A stretch of DNA of 64,000 nucleotides from NCBI GenBank assembly GCA_947503265.1, contig CANNDC010000009.1, positions 124,001-188,000 of the forward strand, read 5' to 3'. The position numbers and the translations under genes are program-made. This stretch comes from an uncultured Alteromonadaceae bacterium (GTDB lineage Bacteria; Pseudomonadota; Gammaproteobacteria; Enterobacterales; Alteromonadaceae). The notes below the pieces were generated by a model. The model was not told the DNA's origin. It worked only from the letters and a program-made list of their open reading frames with translations, and made no database searches. This document shows positions 16,899 through 25,937 of the stretch, piece by piece (the first letter of the stretch is position 1; each line of letters starts with the position of its first letter).

Positions 16899-18008
16899 CT
16901 AACCTTTTGTGGCAATTAACCGTGAAGTTCTTCGACGTTTTGGAGAGCGTCTAAGTAGAAACATCAACATACCAGTGATAGCGAGCAAAACAGGTGCTAA
17001 ACCAACAATGCACCAAACTGCTTTAGACCAGATACCTGCAAAATATCCAAAGTGTAGTTTACGGGTACTGTCATCAAGTACAGCCCATATGCTGGCATTT
17101 CTAATATCATATGCAGTGACTAAACTCCCGTCAGTCCGGCTGTAAGTCACATAGCTTGCGTATTGACTGATGAAGGGGTTGCGAGTGTTGACTGAACCGT
17201 AAAACGTAATATCCATTTCTGGTTCGTTTGGTATAGCCATATAGAAAGGTTGATAGCTATTTATTTGATTAGCAGTATCCTTCCTCATTGCCTCAAATGA
17301 AATATCCGAAGAGTGGTAGGCTTGATTCATGTAAACATGCGCTTCGTCCGAACCATGCTCCAAAACTTCATGCAGTATGATTGAAATATTCCAATAAACA
17401 CCAGTAAACGAAATAAGGATAAAGATAGGGCTGGCAATAATGCCGACCATTTTATGAATGTCGCTGAATAATATCCGTTTAGCTGCTTGCAACCTCAAGG
17501 TGAAAACTTTGCGCCAAAAGCCTCGATATAAAACGATACCACTTATACCCAAAAACAACATGACAAGACCGACAAACACGCCAACTATAGTGCCATTAAA
17601 GTGCATCAAGAAAGCAAAATGTAGTTCCAACAACCAGTCAGTCAAGTAATGCTCCATATGTTTTGGCTCAGATAACAACTCGCCAGAATACTGGTCTATG
17701 TATAACTTAAACCAAGTATCCGTTCCCTTTTTGATCATGTATGCCGTGTCAGAACGAGACTTATCGTCAAAAAGCTCCCACCCTGCAAGAGCATATTCTG
17801 GATAGGTAGAAGTGATGGTTTGCATCAATTCATCTAAATTGGTTCGAAGGCTATTGTCATTTGCGCCTACTACCATGTGATGAGGCCGCAAGACGCTGTC
17901 TATTTCTACTTTAAAAACCAAAATACTGCCGGTAATCGATACCACCAATATTGGTATCAGCGCAACAAGCGCCAAATAAGAATGCCATTTAAATAGTGAT
18001 TTTCTCAT
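16899..18008 (-). CDS. PepSY-associated membrane protein (siderophore/iron reductase type)
   Basis: A 369-aa integral membrane protein of the PepSY_TM family. Membrane segments appear at about 12-34 (LALVALIPILVVSITGSILV), 135-160, 185-210 and 325-350. A large periplasmic loop with PepSY-like sequence (WFKLYIDQYSGELLS) follows the first. Conserved histidines occur in segments 1 (KWHSYLALV) and later (HKMVGIIASP). Such proteins sit beside siderophore receptors and are thought to reduce ferric-siderophore complexes or help their uptake. The gene is 31 bp downstream of a TonB-dependent siderophore receptor, so the two are probably one iron-regulated unit. Confidence 0.85.
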   Translation of the reverse strand: MRKSLFKWHSYLALVALIPILVVSITGSILVFKVEIDSVLRPHHMVVGANDNSLRTNLDELMQTITSTYPEYALAGWELFDDKSRSDTAYMIKKGTDTWFKLYIDQYSGELLSEPKHMEHYLTDWLLELHFAFLMHFNGTIVGVFVGLVMLFLGISGIVLYRGFWRKVFTLRLQAAKRILFSDIHKMVGIIASPIFILISFTGVYWNISIILHEVLEHGSDEAHVYMNQAYHSSDISFEAMRKDTANQINSYQPFYMAIPNEPEMDITFYGSVNTRNPFISQYASYVTYSRTDGSLVTAYDIRNASIWAVLDDSTRKLHFGYFAGIWSKAVWCIVGLAPVLLAITGMLMFLLRRSPKRRRTSRLIATKG

Positions 18009-18039
18009 TTAGTTAAGACTCTTCAACCTCAGTACTTTT

Positions 18040-20178
18040 TTATATTGACCATGAAAGGGTGGCGCTTACAGCACGAGGAGAAGCATAATAACTTTGCGCC
18101 CAATAAAGACTTGTCAGGTATTTTTCATCGGTTATGTTAAAAACGTTGAAGTTAATAGAAATATCTTCATTGATTGCATATTTAACTAATAAATCTGCAA
18201 CTGCATAAGCATCTTGACGAGTGACAATTTCATCCCCAGCATTAGCAAAACCCTCTTCCACAAGCCCTTGTTTTCTGGAAATATCATCTTGCCAACGCAC
18301 GTTTAAGCCGAATGACAAACCACTTACTTGAGGAATATCATAAACTGCGCCGAGCTTTACCATTTTATTGGGTGTATAGCTTGCAACTAGCTCGTCACCT
18401 GAAATTGAAAAATCTGAAATACCAATACTGGTGTTGAGCCCTGGTAAAATTTCACCGGCCAAGTCGAATTCAAATCCATGACTGCCAATTCCATCACTGC
18501 CGATGAATCTTTGTTCTGTTGGTGGCAAATTCATCGTTGCAGGGTCAGCAATGGCAAGATTAGTCTGCTGCACATCAAAGTAGGTAAAAATCGCAACTGC
18601 ACTGTCTTCAAACAAACTGGTTTTAATGCCAATTTCCTTACTTTCACCCACAACAGGGGCAAGTTGTTGATTGTTGATATCTAGTTCATTTTGCGCTTGA
18701 AATGTCTCGGTATAACTTGCGTAAAGATTGGTATCGTCAGTAATTGCATAGATAGCACCAAAATACGGAATAAAGTCGGAGTCTTCGACATCGCGTTCGA
18801 CACCATATGATTCTCCGACAACTTCCCAGTCATTATATCTTCCTCCAGCCATAACATAGAGGCCGTCACGCAGATTAAAACGTCCAGTAAAATAGGCTGC
18901 TTTCTGTTTCTGAACCACATCGCTTCCTGCCTCTCCATCGGCAAAATTCGGGAACACAGCCTTACCTTCCCAAGTATTTAAATTAGGAATGCGAGGGGAT
19001 CCGTTTCCCGTGGTGTAATCGTAGAGTGAACGATCTGTATAACTCAGTTTCGAATAGTTAAACCCTGCTACCAATTGGTGGTCGCGACCAAACAAATTAA
19101 AATCACCTTCTACATATGCGTCGTACAAATCGTGTTTGTCGTCCAAAATATACTCGCTCGCATAACCAGTTAAACCAAGCTCTGTTTCGGAATCAGGTGT
19201 TCCAAACACGTAAAACAACTCACTATCTTCATCCGCTTTTTTTTGTGAGTAGGTAGCGCGTAAACGCCAATCATTTTCGAACGAATGACTCAATTCAATC
19301 ACAGAGTTGTTATTAACAACTTGCCAATTGGACCACTCGGCAGAAGTGCTAGTACTGAGGTCATAATTGGTCGCACTGCCGTCGGTATAAAATAAAGGTA
19401 ACGCACCCCATAAATTTCCAGTGGCATCACTATTGTTGTAGCTATGACTGAATGATATCTGAGTATTTTCAGTCAAATTCACATTCAGGAATACATAGGC
19501 GAGTTGGTTTTTTCGGCTATAACGATCAAGATGTGATTCTCTATCTTGATCTACAAGCACAACTCTGGCAGAAATCGTCTCATTAAACCGATACGAACCA
19601 TCTGCTTCTATGCGGTATAAGTTGTCGCTTCCAACCGTGCCTTTAACTTGTATGTTGTTCTCAGCTGAAGGTCGCTTACGAATATAGTTTACTGTTGCTG
19701 ATGGGTTACCAACTCCGGTCATTAACCCATTTGCCCCGCGAATAATTTCAATACGTTCGTAAATAGCCGTGTCATCGCCAGCATGATTATTTCCTGAGGT
19801 GAGTGGCAAGCCAATGCCATCAATTTGAAAATTAGTGATATCAAACCCTCTAGCTGTGTAGTAGGTTCGATCAGTTTCAATTCGTTCAACGTTGACGCCT
19901 GTTGCGGTATCAAGCGCAACATTCACATCGGTCAATTGAAAGTCTTGTAACTGTGCACCAGTGATCACTGATACTGACTGTGGAATATCTTTGATTGCGA
20001 GTTCCATTCGAGAAGCGCCGCTAGCACTGTGGGCGTTGTAGCCTTCCAAATAACTACCTGTGACTATGATTTTCTCAACTCCATCAAGGGAGTTATCTTC
20101 TGCATAGGAAAATTGAGATGACCCAAGTGCCACCATGATAGCCAAAGCACCTAGCTTCGAATTTGTAATTGAACTCAT
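18040..20178 (-). CDS. TonB-dependent siderophore receptor
   Basis: An outer-membrane receptor of 712 aa. It has a signal peptide (cleavage after QFSYA, about residue 26), a TonB-box-like EKIIVTGS, a plug domain (about 50-165: DIPQSVSVITGAQLQDF, YTARGFDITNFQIDGIG, YERIEIIRGANGLMTGVGNPSATVNYIRKRP) and a 22-strand barrel. It ends in the aromatic outer-membrane signature ATLSWSI. The plug motifs match the ferrichrome/coprogen/pyoverdine receptor group (FhuE/FpvA-like); the ligand is not determinable. A Fur-like box lies 63-92 bp upstream and a PepSY reductase follows. No siderophore synthesis genes are in the window, so it may take up xenosiderophores. Confidence 0.9.
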   Translation of the reverse strand: MSSITNSKLGALAIMVALGSSQFSYAEDNSLDGVEKIIVTGSYLEGYNAHSASGASRMELAIKDIPQSVSVITGAQLQDFQLTDVNVALDTATGVNVERIETDRTYYTARGFDITNFQIDGIGLPLTSGNNHAGDDTAIYERIEIIRGANGLMTGVGNPSATVNYIRKRPSAENNIQVKGTVGSDNLYRIEADGSYRFNETISARVVLVDQDRESHLDRYSRKNQLAYVFLNVNLTENTQISFSHSYNNSDATGNLWGALPLFYTDGSATNYDLSTSTSAEWSNWQVVNNNSVIELSHSFENDWRLRATYSQKKADEDSELFYVFGTPDSETELGLTGYASEYILDDKHDLYDAYVEGDFNLFGRDHQLVAGFNYSKLSYTDRSLYDYTTGNGSPRIPNLNTWEGKAVFPNFADGEAGSDVVQKQKAAYFTGRFNLRDGLYVMAGGRYNDWEVVGESYGVERDVEDSDFIPYFGAIYAITDDTNLYASYTETFQAQNELDINNQQLAPVVGESKEIGIKTSLFEDSAVAIFTYFDVQQTNLAIADPATMNLPPTEQRFIGSDGIGSHGFEFDLAGEILPGLNTSIGISDFSISGDELVASYTPNKMVKLGAVYDIPQVSGLSFGLNVRWQDDISRKQGLVEEGFANAGDEIVTRQDAYAVADLLVKYAINEDISINFNVFNITDEKYLTSLYWAQSYYASPRAVSATLSWSI

Positions 20179-20240
20179 TTAAAACATATTCCATAAAGTG
20201 AATTGATAAGCGATGGCGGGATGGTACAAAAACACCTATC

Positions 20241-20270
20241 AAATGTAAATAGAAATTATTATCATTTGCA
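20241..20270 (-). promoter_or_regulatory. Fur-box-like site upstream of the siderophore receptor
   Basis: On the minus strand the stretch AAATGATAATAATTTCTA (within 20241-20270) contains one good Fur half-site, TGATAAT. A degraded second half (ATTTCTA against ATTATCA) follows, in an AT-rich region 63-92 bp before the receptor ATG. Iron repression of such receptors by Fur is the norm. The match is partial. Confidence 0.45.
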
Positions 20271-20483
20271 TTTAACAATAAAAGGGAGAGGAATAGGTAG
20301 TTTGATGTGAATGGTGTTGCAGGAAACATAAATATAGGCGTTAGAAACTATTAAACTGGATGTTGTCTGAATTCGTTAGCTTAGTCCAAACCTCCGGTTT
20401 AACGGGCTGGGAAACTGAAAAGTTTTGATTTGACTCTGCTGCTAGCATCTAGCTTGCCAGCAACAGCGCAAAATACTATGAAT

Positions 20484-20876
20484 TTACTGTGAATCTTTAC
20501 AGCTAACGCCGTCAGCTAACATATTAGATAATTCAAAATATTTTTGACCAAAGGTTGCTATCGCTTTTTGATCTAATCTTTCAGATGCTTTGTGCACTTT
20601 TTCAAGGTTTTCCGCTGTTTTAACCAGTTCACTCTGCATCCGAGCCACGGCATTTTCTAGCGTGTAGGTGAGTTCATGTATTTTAACCATGTCTGTAGCG
20701 GTAAGTTCATCCTTACTGGTAATAGCACTTAATTTCTGGTTATAGCTCTGTAGGTTACATAACGCTATTTTTAGGTCGGGAGCTTGCAAAGAAGGGAAGT
20801 GGTTGTATTGCTCATCAGCACTAACGTAACTGCTGACAGTAAACGCTAGAATAAATAGAGAAGATAGTAATTTCAT
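20484..20876 (-). CDS. Small periplasmic helical protein (possibly DUF6746)
   Basis: A 130-aa secreted protein. The signal peptide MKLLSSLFILAFTVSSYVSA is followed by a mature part of about 110 residues that is mostly helical. It includes the segment NQKLSAITSKDELTATDM and VKIHELTYTLENAVARM, and two cysteines (ALCNLQ and GVSCKD) that could form a disulfide. The pattern resembles the uncharacterised DUF6746 family, which I cannot confirm. It is transcribed from a region with a strong Fur-box match and a 9-bp tandem repeat, and it neighbours iron-uptake genes, so iron-responsive expression is plausible. The function is unknown. Confidence 0.7.
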   Translation of the reverse strand: MKLLSSLFILAFTVSSYVSADEQYNHFPSLQAPDLKIALCNLQSYNQKLSAITSKDELTATDMVKIHELTYTLENAVARMQSELVKTAENLEKVHKASERLDQKAIATFGQKYFELSNMLADGVSCKDSQ

Positions 20877-20970
20877 TTCTTTCCTTGGTTTAGATGGGAA
20901 GATCTATTTAATTGATACTCAGTAGGTTGGTTCAAAAAGCTCAGAACCATTTATCCACATTGTATTTGGA

Positions 20971-21072
20971 TTATTTTAAGCCTGTTTGTTGCTCGTGCAT
21001 CTTGTGCATCTTGTGCATCTTGTGCATCTTGTGCATCTTGTGCATCTTGTGCATCTTGTGCATCTTGTGCAT
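20971..21072 (-). CDS. Possible Met-His-Lys repeat micropeptide
   Basis: Read on the minus strand, the 9-bp tandem repeat encodes Met-His-Lys eight times, then MHEQQTGLK and a TAA: 33 codons in all. A TAG lies directly before the first ATG, and a strong Fur-box match lies 11-29 bp before it. Every repeat supplies an ATG. No clear ribosome-binding site precedes any of them, so translation is doubtful. A His/Met-rich peptide in an iron-region leader would suit metal binding, but the frame may simply be a by-product of the repeat. Confidence 0.2.
   Translation of the reverse strand: MHKMHKMHKMHKMHKMHKMHKMHKMHEQQTGLK
20992..21072. repeat. 9-bp tandem repeat, eight perfect units plus one degenerate
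   Basis: The unit CTTGTGCAT is repeated eight times without error from 21001 to 21072, preceded by one variant unit CTCGTGCAT (20992-21000). It lies between a Fur-like box (21083-21101) and the small periplasmic protein gene starting at 20876. Perfect units suggest recent expansion by replication slippage, so copy number may vary between strains. It is not a CRISPR: there are no spacers. The rest of 20877-21289 holds no recognisable gene. Confidence 0.97.
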
Positions 21073-21082
21073 CTAAATTAAT

Positions 21083-21101
21083 ACAAATCATTCTCATTAT
21101 C
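21083..21101 (-). promoter_or_regulatory. Strong Fur-box match
   Basis: The minus-strand 19-mer GATAATGAGAATGATTTGT agrees with the classical Fur consensus GATAATGATAATCATTATC at 14 of 19 positions, including an intact left half. A TTGATA -35-like element overlaps it on the same strand. The only downstream gene in that direction is the small periplasmic protein at 20876, reached through the 9-bp repeat tract. Repression by iron is the simplest reading. Confidence 0.65.
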
Positions 21102-21289
21102 AATTAAATAATTAAAACTTTTACCTCCTTATAGTGTTTTTCTGGTTTTGCTTTTCTGCCTTCTCCAACTTGCGACATACACATTTACCAACCAAAAAAG
21201 CGTAATGAAGATGATTAGATTTGCAGGCAGATCGATGATTCATTGCCCAACTTAATAGCCAATTCGAAGTGAAAACACACCAGCTTTAG

Positions 21290-22429
21290 CTACAAATAGC
21301 TCAGCCAAGGTTTATTGCGTTTTTCTCTGTGTTTGTATTCTGCAAATGCTTTAGATGGCAAGTAGAGCAAAACAATGAGCAGTAAAGCGCCAATCCAAAT
21401 TTCACCGACACTGTCTAATCCAAATCTTGTGCCATGTGTCGCGCCAAAAATTGGATACAAAATCCAGTAAGCCGCAAGCAACACGTAAAGGTGAACTACG
21501 TAAGCAAACATTGGGACTGAACCATACACTTCGAGTACTTTAGTTAATAACCCTTGCTTTTTCAGCGAATCGAACCAGGCCAACAGGAAAAACCCGAACC
21601 CTAGAGTAATTAAAATATAATGTAAAGACGGTGGATATTTACTGAAATTGAAGAACGAACGAAGGGTATCAAGGGTGGTGGCTTGCACTTCCCATGGCAG
21701 AGTTTCTCCGTAAATGTTAAACCCACGCAAAATAAATAAGACAGTAAAACTAGCTAATCCTAAACTCAGCAATACTTTGCGTCTTTTTAATGTCGATACA
21801 GAACTGGCAAATAATTGACCAGCACAATAGCCAAGTAAAATCACACCAAACCAAGGCAACACGGGATAAGAAGCTCTAAATTTAAGCCCTGCAATTTCGC
21901 CGAGATCATTTTGATCATGAAGAATTGACCATAGAACGTAACCAAACTCATTGGGAGAAAAGGTTATTGGAGTTAGCGCGTTATGCCCAAATACAATAAT
22001 AAGTCCGAGTCCACCTAAGAACCAAACGTTCAAGCGACAAAGTAAAGACAAGCCAATCATGCTGACGCCGATAGCCCAAAGTACTTGGAGCCAAACTGTG
22101 GTGGCAATCGTGTCTACCCAAACCAAATAGTAAAGCACTATTTCAATAAGAATAATGAATATGCCCCGTTTGAATAAGAAACCACTGGCCGACCGATACG
22201 TATTGTCTTTAGGATGCGCATATAACCAGGCTGAAACACCCGCTAGAAATATAAATATCGGTGCACAAAGATGTGTCAGATAACGAGTAAAGTACAATTC
22301 GTGGGGCACGGATTCATTAATCGGGTCGCCAACTGAAGTATGCATGAAAAAGCGTTCCCGAACGTGATCTACCATCATTATCAAAATGACAAGACCACGT
22401 AATAAATCAATAGACGCAATTCGAGACAT
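21290..22429 (-). CDS. DUF1624/HGSNAT-like multi-pass membrane protein
   Basis: A 379-aa membrane protein with about ten hydrophobic segments. It begins with RIASIDLLRGLVILIMMVDH, the hallmark of the DUF1624/heparan-alpha-glucosaminide N-acetyltransferase-like acyltransferase group (conserved Asp-Leu-Leu-Arg-Gly and a following DH). Such proteins are thought to move acyl groups across the inner membrane, but bacterial substrates are mostly unknown. ATG 22429 follows AGGA; an upstream TTG at 22444 is less likely. It is the last gene of the apparent ATPase-permease-permease-receptor operon, 53 bp after the receptor. Confidence 0.8.
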   Translation of the reverse strand: MSRIASIDLLRGLVILIMMVDHVRERFFMHTSVGDPINESVPHELYFTRYLTHLCAPIFIFLAGVSAWLYAHPKDNTYRSASGFLFKRGIFIILIEIVLYYLVWVDTIATTVWLQVLWAIGVSMIGLSLLCRLNVWFLGGLGLIIVFGHNALTPITFSPNEFGYVLWSILHDQNDLGEIAGLKFRASYPVLPWFGVILLGYCAGQLFASSVSTLKRRKVLLSLGLASFTVLFILRGFNIYGETLPWEVQATTLDTLRSFFNFSKYPPSLHYILITLGFGFFLLAWFDSLKKQGLLTKVLEVYGSVPMFAYVVHLYVLLAAYWILYPIFGATHGTRFGLDSVGEIWIGALLLIVLLYLPSKAFAEYKHREKRNKPWLSYL

Positions 22430-22482
22430 AACTTTTCCTAGCAACTTTCTATATCAAACCCAAAATGAATATAACCAATAAT

Positions 22483-24600
22483 TTAAAAATTAAAGGTAGC
22501 CGAAACCCTCACATTACGAGGTGTACCAGGCTGGATCCAAACATCGGCAAACGAATTAGTGTAATAGGTTTCATCAAACAGGTTATCAACCTCAGCACGC
22601 AATTCGATGGCTTCACTAATTTCGTAATTGGCAAATGCTCGCACAGTCGTATAGCTTGGAAGCGTAAAGTCCGTGCCAAAGAAACCGTTTCGCTCGCCTA
22701 CGTGCAACAAGCCCCCACCGATCTCAAATGCTTTTCCAGATAGTTCGGTTTGTTTCACCAATTGAAGACTCAGTTGCTGTTCTGGAATGTTAAGAAGTGA
22801 ACTTCCTGCTTCTACGGTAAAACCAAAGTTAGCATCAAAAAACGCATTCTTAGTTTCAGCGTCAACATAAGAATAAGATGCCCAAACACTTAATCCGTCA
22901 GTGATTTCACCATTCAGATCAATTTCAAAACCTTTACTTTCAGCTTCGCCAATAGCCGCACTAGTGAAGGCTTCGGGGTCGTCTACGACAAGAATGTTGT
23001 CTTGCTCAACGTTAAATATTGCAACAGTACCAAACAGTGCGCCATCATTCAGGCTAAACTTTACACCTGCTTCAATTGAAGTAGATTGATTGGGTTCAAA
23101 GCCATTGCCATTTGCATCACTGCCTGAAAGTGGACGGAAATTCTCACCATATGCAGCGTACACAGAAGTAGACTCCGTGGCTTCATAAACGATACCAAAT
23201 TGGGGGCTAACTCTGCTTTCACTTTGTTGGGCGATATTGCCAGAACGACGATTATTGAGCTCTTGCTCGTAGTCGTCAAAACGAGCGCCGATACGAATGT
23301 CTAGTTTATCGGTCAAACTAATTTGGTCTTGTACAAATAAGCCCATAGATTCTTGTGTTTCAACGCGGTCGGTATTGTCCAGTGGCGTAGGCAGTGGGTA
23401 AGCGCCGTAAACAGGGTTAAACACGTTGATTTCTTGGTTTGATTGACGATTGCGAATACGCAAAAACACTTGGTCATTTTCAAATTTGTCGGAATCAACA
23501 CCAATGATTACACGATGTTCGAGCCCTGCCAGTTGTATGTCACCAGTAATCTCAGCGCGAAACACCTGATAAGTCGCATCATAGTCACGATATCGGCGGA
23601 AACGGCCAATGTTTTCTCCGTCTAAACCGCCAAATCCAGTTTCTGTCGCGAATCCCTCAAGTGAGGTATCACGATAGTTGAAGCCTACTAAAGCACTCCA
23701 ATCTTGATTGAAGTCATGTTGATACTCGAGTTGATGGCCCAGTACGTCAGCTTCCATTGGCCCATCACCCGGTTCGCCCAAGAAGCGACTTTCAGGAACA
23801 CGCCCGAGTTCACCATCTATTGCTAAAACTCCACGATCAAAAGGCACTTTCTGATGACTGTATTCCAGCTCATATACAAATTGATTGTCATCGTCTATTT
23901 GCCACGCAAGCGAAGGACTAAAACCTTGTCTGGTAGTTTCAATGGTATCTCGAAAACTCTCAGCATCTTCGTAAAAGCCGACTAATCTAATCGCCACTGA
24001 ATCAGACACAGGCGTGGTATAGTCCAAATCCATACGGTAGGTGTCAAAACTGCCTGCTGACAAACGCAATTCTCCAGCTGTATCGAAAGTTGGACGTTTG
24101 GTAACCAAGTTAACGGTACCGCCGGGCTCTCCGCGACCAAAAAGTGCAGCACGAGGCCCTTTTAAAACTTCGACCGACTCGATACCAGACAAGTCTCTTG
24201 AACCGCCAAAACCCCTGCCTGCATTAAAGCCGTTGACTAAATAGTTACTAGGCAAGTTTTCATCACCTACAAAACCGCGAAGCGCAAAACTATTCCAAAG
24301 ACCACCAAAGTTATTTTGTCGGGCAACTGAGGTGGATAGGTCTAGCGCTTGACTAAGATCGATGGCCCCTGCGTCTCTCAGTATATTGGAGTCAATTCGT
24401 AATTCAGATTGAGGTGTTTCTAAAGGGGAAAAGTCTCCTTGATATGCCTGACGAGCTCCGATTACAGTCACTTTTTCAATTGCGCTATTTGCATTATCTG
24501 GCGCTTGAGGTTGCTCTTGAGCATTAGCTTGAGCCATTGATATGCAAGTTAAGCACATGCTCAGATAGGTGAGCTTAAGCCCTGTAGTTGTGTTGTTCAT
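22483..24600 (-). CDS. TonB-dependent siderophore-type receptor in an ABC operon
   Basis: A 705-aa outer-membrane receptor. It has a signal peptide ending near AQANAQEQ, a TonB-box-like VTVIGARQ, a plug (SQALDLSTSVARQNNFGG, FALRGFVGDENLPSNYLVNGF, GIESVEVLKGPRAALFGRGEPGGTVNLVTKRP) and a barrel ending in VSATFNF. The plug signature GPRAALFGRGEPGG is that of the siderophore-receptor branch, though the ligand is unknown. It starts 8 bp after the second permease gene, so it is translated from the same transcript. This pairing of a receptor with an ABC-2-like permease set rather than a classical binding-protein importer is the interesting point. Confidence 0.88.
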   Translation of the reverse strand: MNNTTTGLKLTYLSMCLTCISMAQANAQEQPQAPDNANSAIEKVTVIGARQAYQGDFSPLETPQSELRIDSNILRDAGAIDLSQALDLSTSVARQNNFGGLWNSFALRGFVGDENLPSNYLVNGFNAGRGFGGSRDLSGIESVEVLKGPRAALFGRGEPGGTVNLVTKRPTFDTAGELRLSAGSFDTYRMDLDYTTPVSDSVAIRLVGFYEDAESFRDTIETTRQGFSPSLAWQIDDDNQFVYELEYSHQKVPFDRGVLAIDGELGRVPESRFLGEPGDGPMEADVLGHQLEYQHDFNQDWSALVGFNYRDTSLEGFATETGFGGLDGENIGRFRRYRDYDATYQVFRAEITGDIQLAGLEHRVIIGVDSDKFENDQVFLRIRNRQSNQEINVFNPVYGAYPLPTPLDNTDRVETQESMGLFVQDQISLTDKLDIRIGARFDDYEQELNNRRSGNIAQQSESRVSPQFGIVYEATESTSVYAAYGENFRPLSGSDANGNGFEPNQSTSIEAGVKFSLNDGALFGTVAIFNVEQDNILVVDDPEAFTSAAIGEAESKGFEIDLNGEITDGLSVWASYSYVDAETKNAFFDANFGFTVEAGSSLLNIPEQQLSLQLVKQTELSGKAFEIGGGLLHVGERNGFFGTDFTLPSYTTVRAFANYEISEAIELRAEVDNLFDETYYTNSFADVWIQPGTPRNVRVSATFNF

Positions 24601-24608
24601 GATAGACC

Positions 24609-25937
24609 TTATTGATTACTTAATTGAGATTTTTGAGAAGAAGCCAATACATTGGCGTTTTGATCTGTGCCATCAATTTGTACTAGGCGTTCAAAGCTAG
24701 GCATTGCTTCAAGTGCTGTTTTGTCAAATTCGACCGGTGGAAATAAAAAGGGGTAATAAAACAAACGCAGTTGCTTGTGGAATTCACGTATTTGCTGTTC
24801 ATATTCGAAGGCTGCTATCGCATCGGTTTCCGCTACGCGTGTCAACTTACGTTGTAATAACATCGGTGGTGACAACCAGGAAACAAAACCAGCTAAATCA
24901 TACTTTTGTTGCGCAGCATCGCGATATTCGTTGGAAAGAGAAGCGGCTTTTTGGTCGCCCACTTGCTGAAAAGCATAGTACCACTTCCATTCAAACATAC
25001 TTTCCATCGACACATAGTCCTTCCATTCAGGATGGGTGGCTACAAAGGCATCCATCGTGGTCTCTTTAGGCAGGTCCCAAGCTCCATTCACTGCCTCTCG
25101 TTGAGTTAAGACAATGTCGCCACCCTTAGGTGAATGAACACTCTCTTTAATGGCTAGATCACCAAGAATGGGAATGATAAACGCGAGCAACACCCAGATT
25201 CCGATTAGCCCAGAAGCTACCCTTGGCGCACTCTTCGCCTTTCTACCCCACAAAACACTCAGAACTGTCCAAAAGACGAGATAGAGTATGCTCCACAACG
25301 AAATTTCCAGCACATTGCCTATTGCTGCTTCACTAAACCAAGCGCCAATGCAAAACGGCAGCAGCAAACACACTAAAAATGCAACGAACCTGACAATGAT
25401 CCGCGAGCCCCATAATGCAGCTGCAGAATTCGCGGTAGTCACCAGTAAATCGTGTCTACCGCTAGTTCGCTCGCTAGCGACTAAATCATGAAAAAGCAAG
25501 ATAATGATTAATGGTGATAGGGCACTCAGTACAAACACAAAATCAATTTTACCCGCCTGTGCCAATTCAGCGTTTTGTGCATCACTTTCATAGATTTGGC
25601 CTTCTAATGCCAGCATTCTGATACGATGTTTCCACGGATAAATATCACGCTCTCCCAGGGCAGCAAAAGCAAGTTCAGAGGGCGCCTGGTAGGTTAGATG
25701 GAAACTGTAGTAAGCGATGGAGCCTGGATCTGAATGTTTCTCTTGCGCTTCTTTTCTGTCTAATGCATCTGCTATTTTCAAACGCTCTATGGTTTGATTT
25801 TGTTGTGCAATTTCTTGAATTCCACTGACAACAGAAAAACCGGAAACGATCAAAGTACACGCCAATAACACCAAGATGTATTTTTGACTTAACATAAAGC
25901 GCCATTCTCGGCTCAAATGGGAAATTACCTTACTCAT
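24609..25937 (-). CDS. ABC transporter permease (DUF3526 type), second of pair
   Basis: A 442-aa ABC-2-like permease. The first membrane segment near the N-terminus (YILVLLACTLIVSGFSVVSGIQEI, about 20-43) is followed by a large periplasmic domain. A cluster of membrane segments then follows (about 155-290: IDFVFVLSALSPLIIILLF, HDLLVTTANSA and others), and another extracytoplasmic domain closes the protein. This is the DUF3526/NosY-like layout. The true start, ATG 25937, overlaps the upstream permease stop in an ATGA; the longer frame from 26003 is rejected. It should dimerise with the neighbouring permease and use the ATPase encoded two genes upstream. Confidence 0.82.
   Translation of the reverse strand: MSKVISHLSREWRFMLSQKYILVLLACTLIVSGFSVVSGIQEIAQQNQTIERLKIADALDRKEAQEKHSDPGSIAYYSFHLTYQAPSELAFAALGERDIYPWKHRIRMLALEGQIYESDAQNAELAQAGKIDFVFVLSALSPLIIILLFHDLVASERTSGRHDLLVTTANSAAALWGSRIIVRFVAFLVCLLLPFCIGAWFSEAAIGNVLEISLWSILYLVFWTVLSVLWGRKAKSAPRVASGLIGIWVLLAFIIPILGDLAIKESVHSPKGGDIVLTQREAVNGAWDLPKETTMDAFVATHPEWKDYVSMESMFEWKWYYAFQQVGDQKAASLSNEYRDAAQQKYDLAGFVSWLSPPMLLQRKLTRVAETDAIAAFEYEQQIREFHKQLRLFYYPFLFPPVEFDKTALEAMPSFERLVQIDGTDQNANVLASSQKSQLSNQ

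Noticed and set aside
21001..21072. CRISPR-like array
   Set aside because: The 9-bp units are directly contiguous with no spacers and no cas genes are present; it is a simple tandem repeat.
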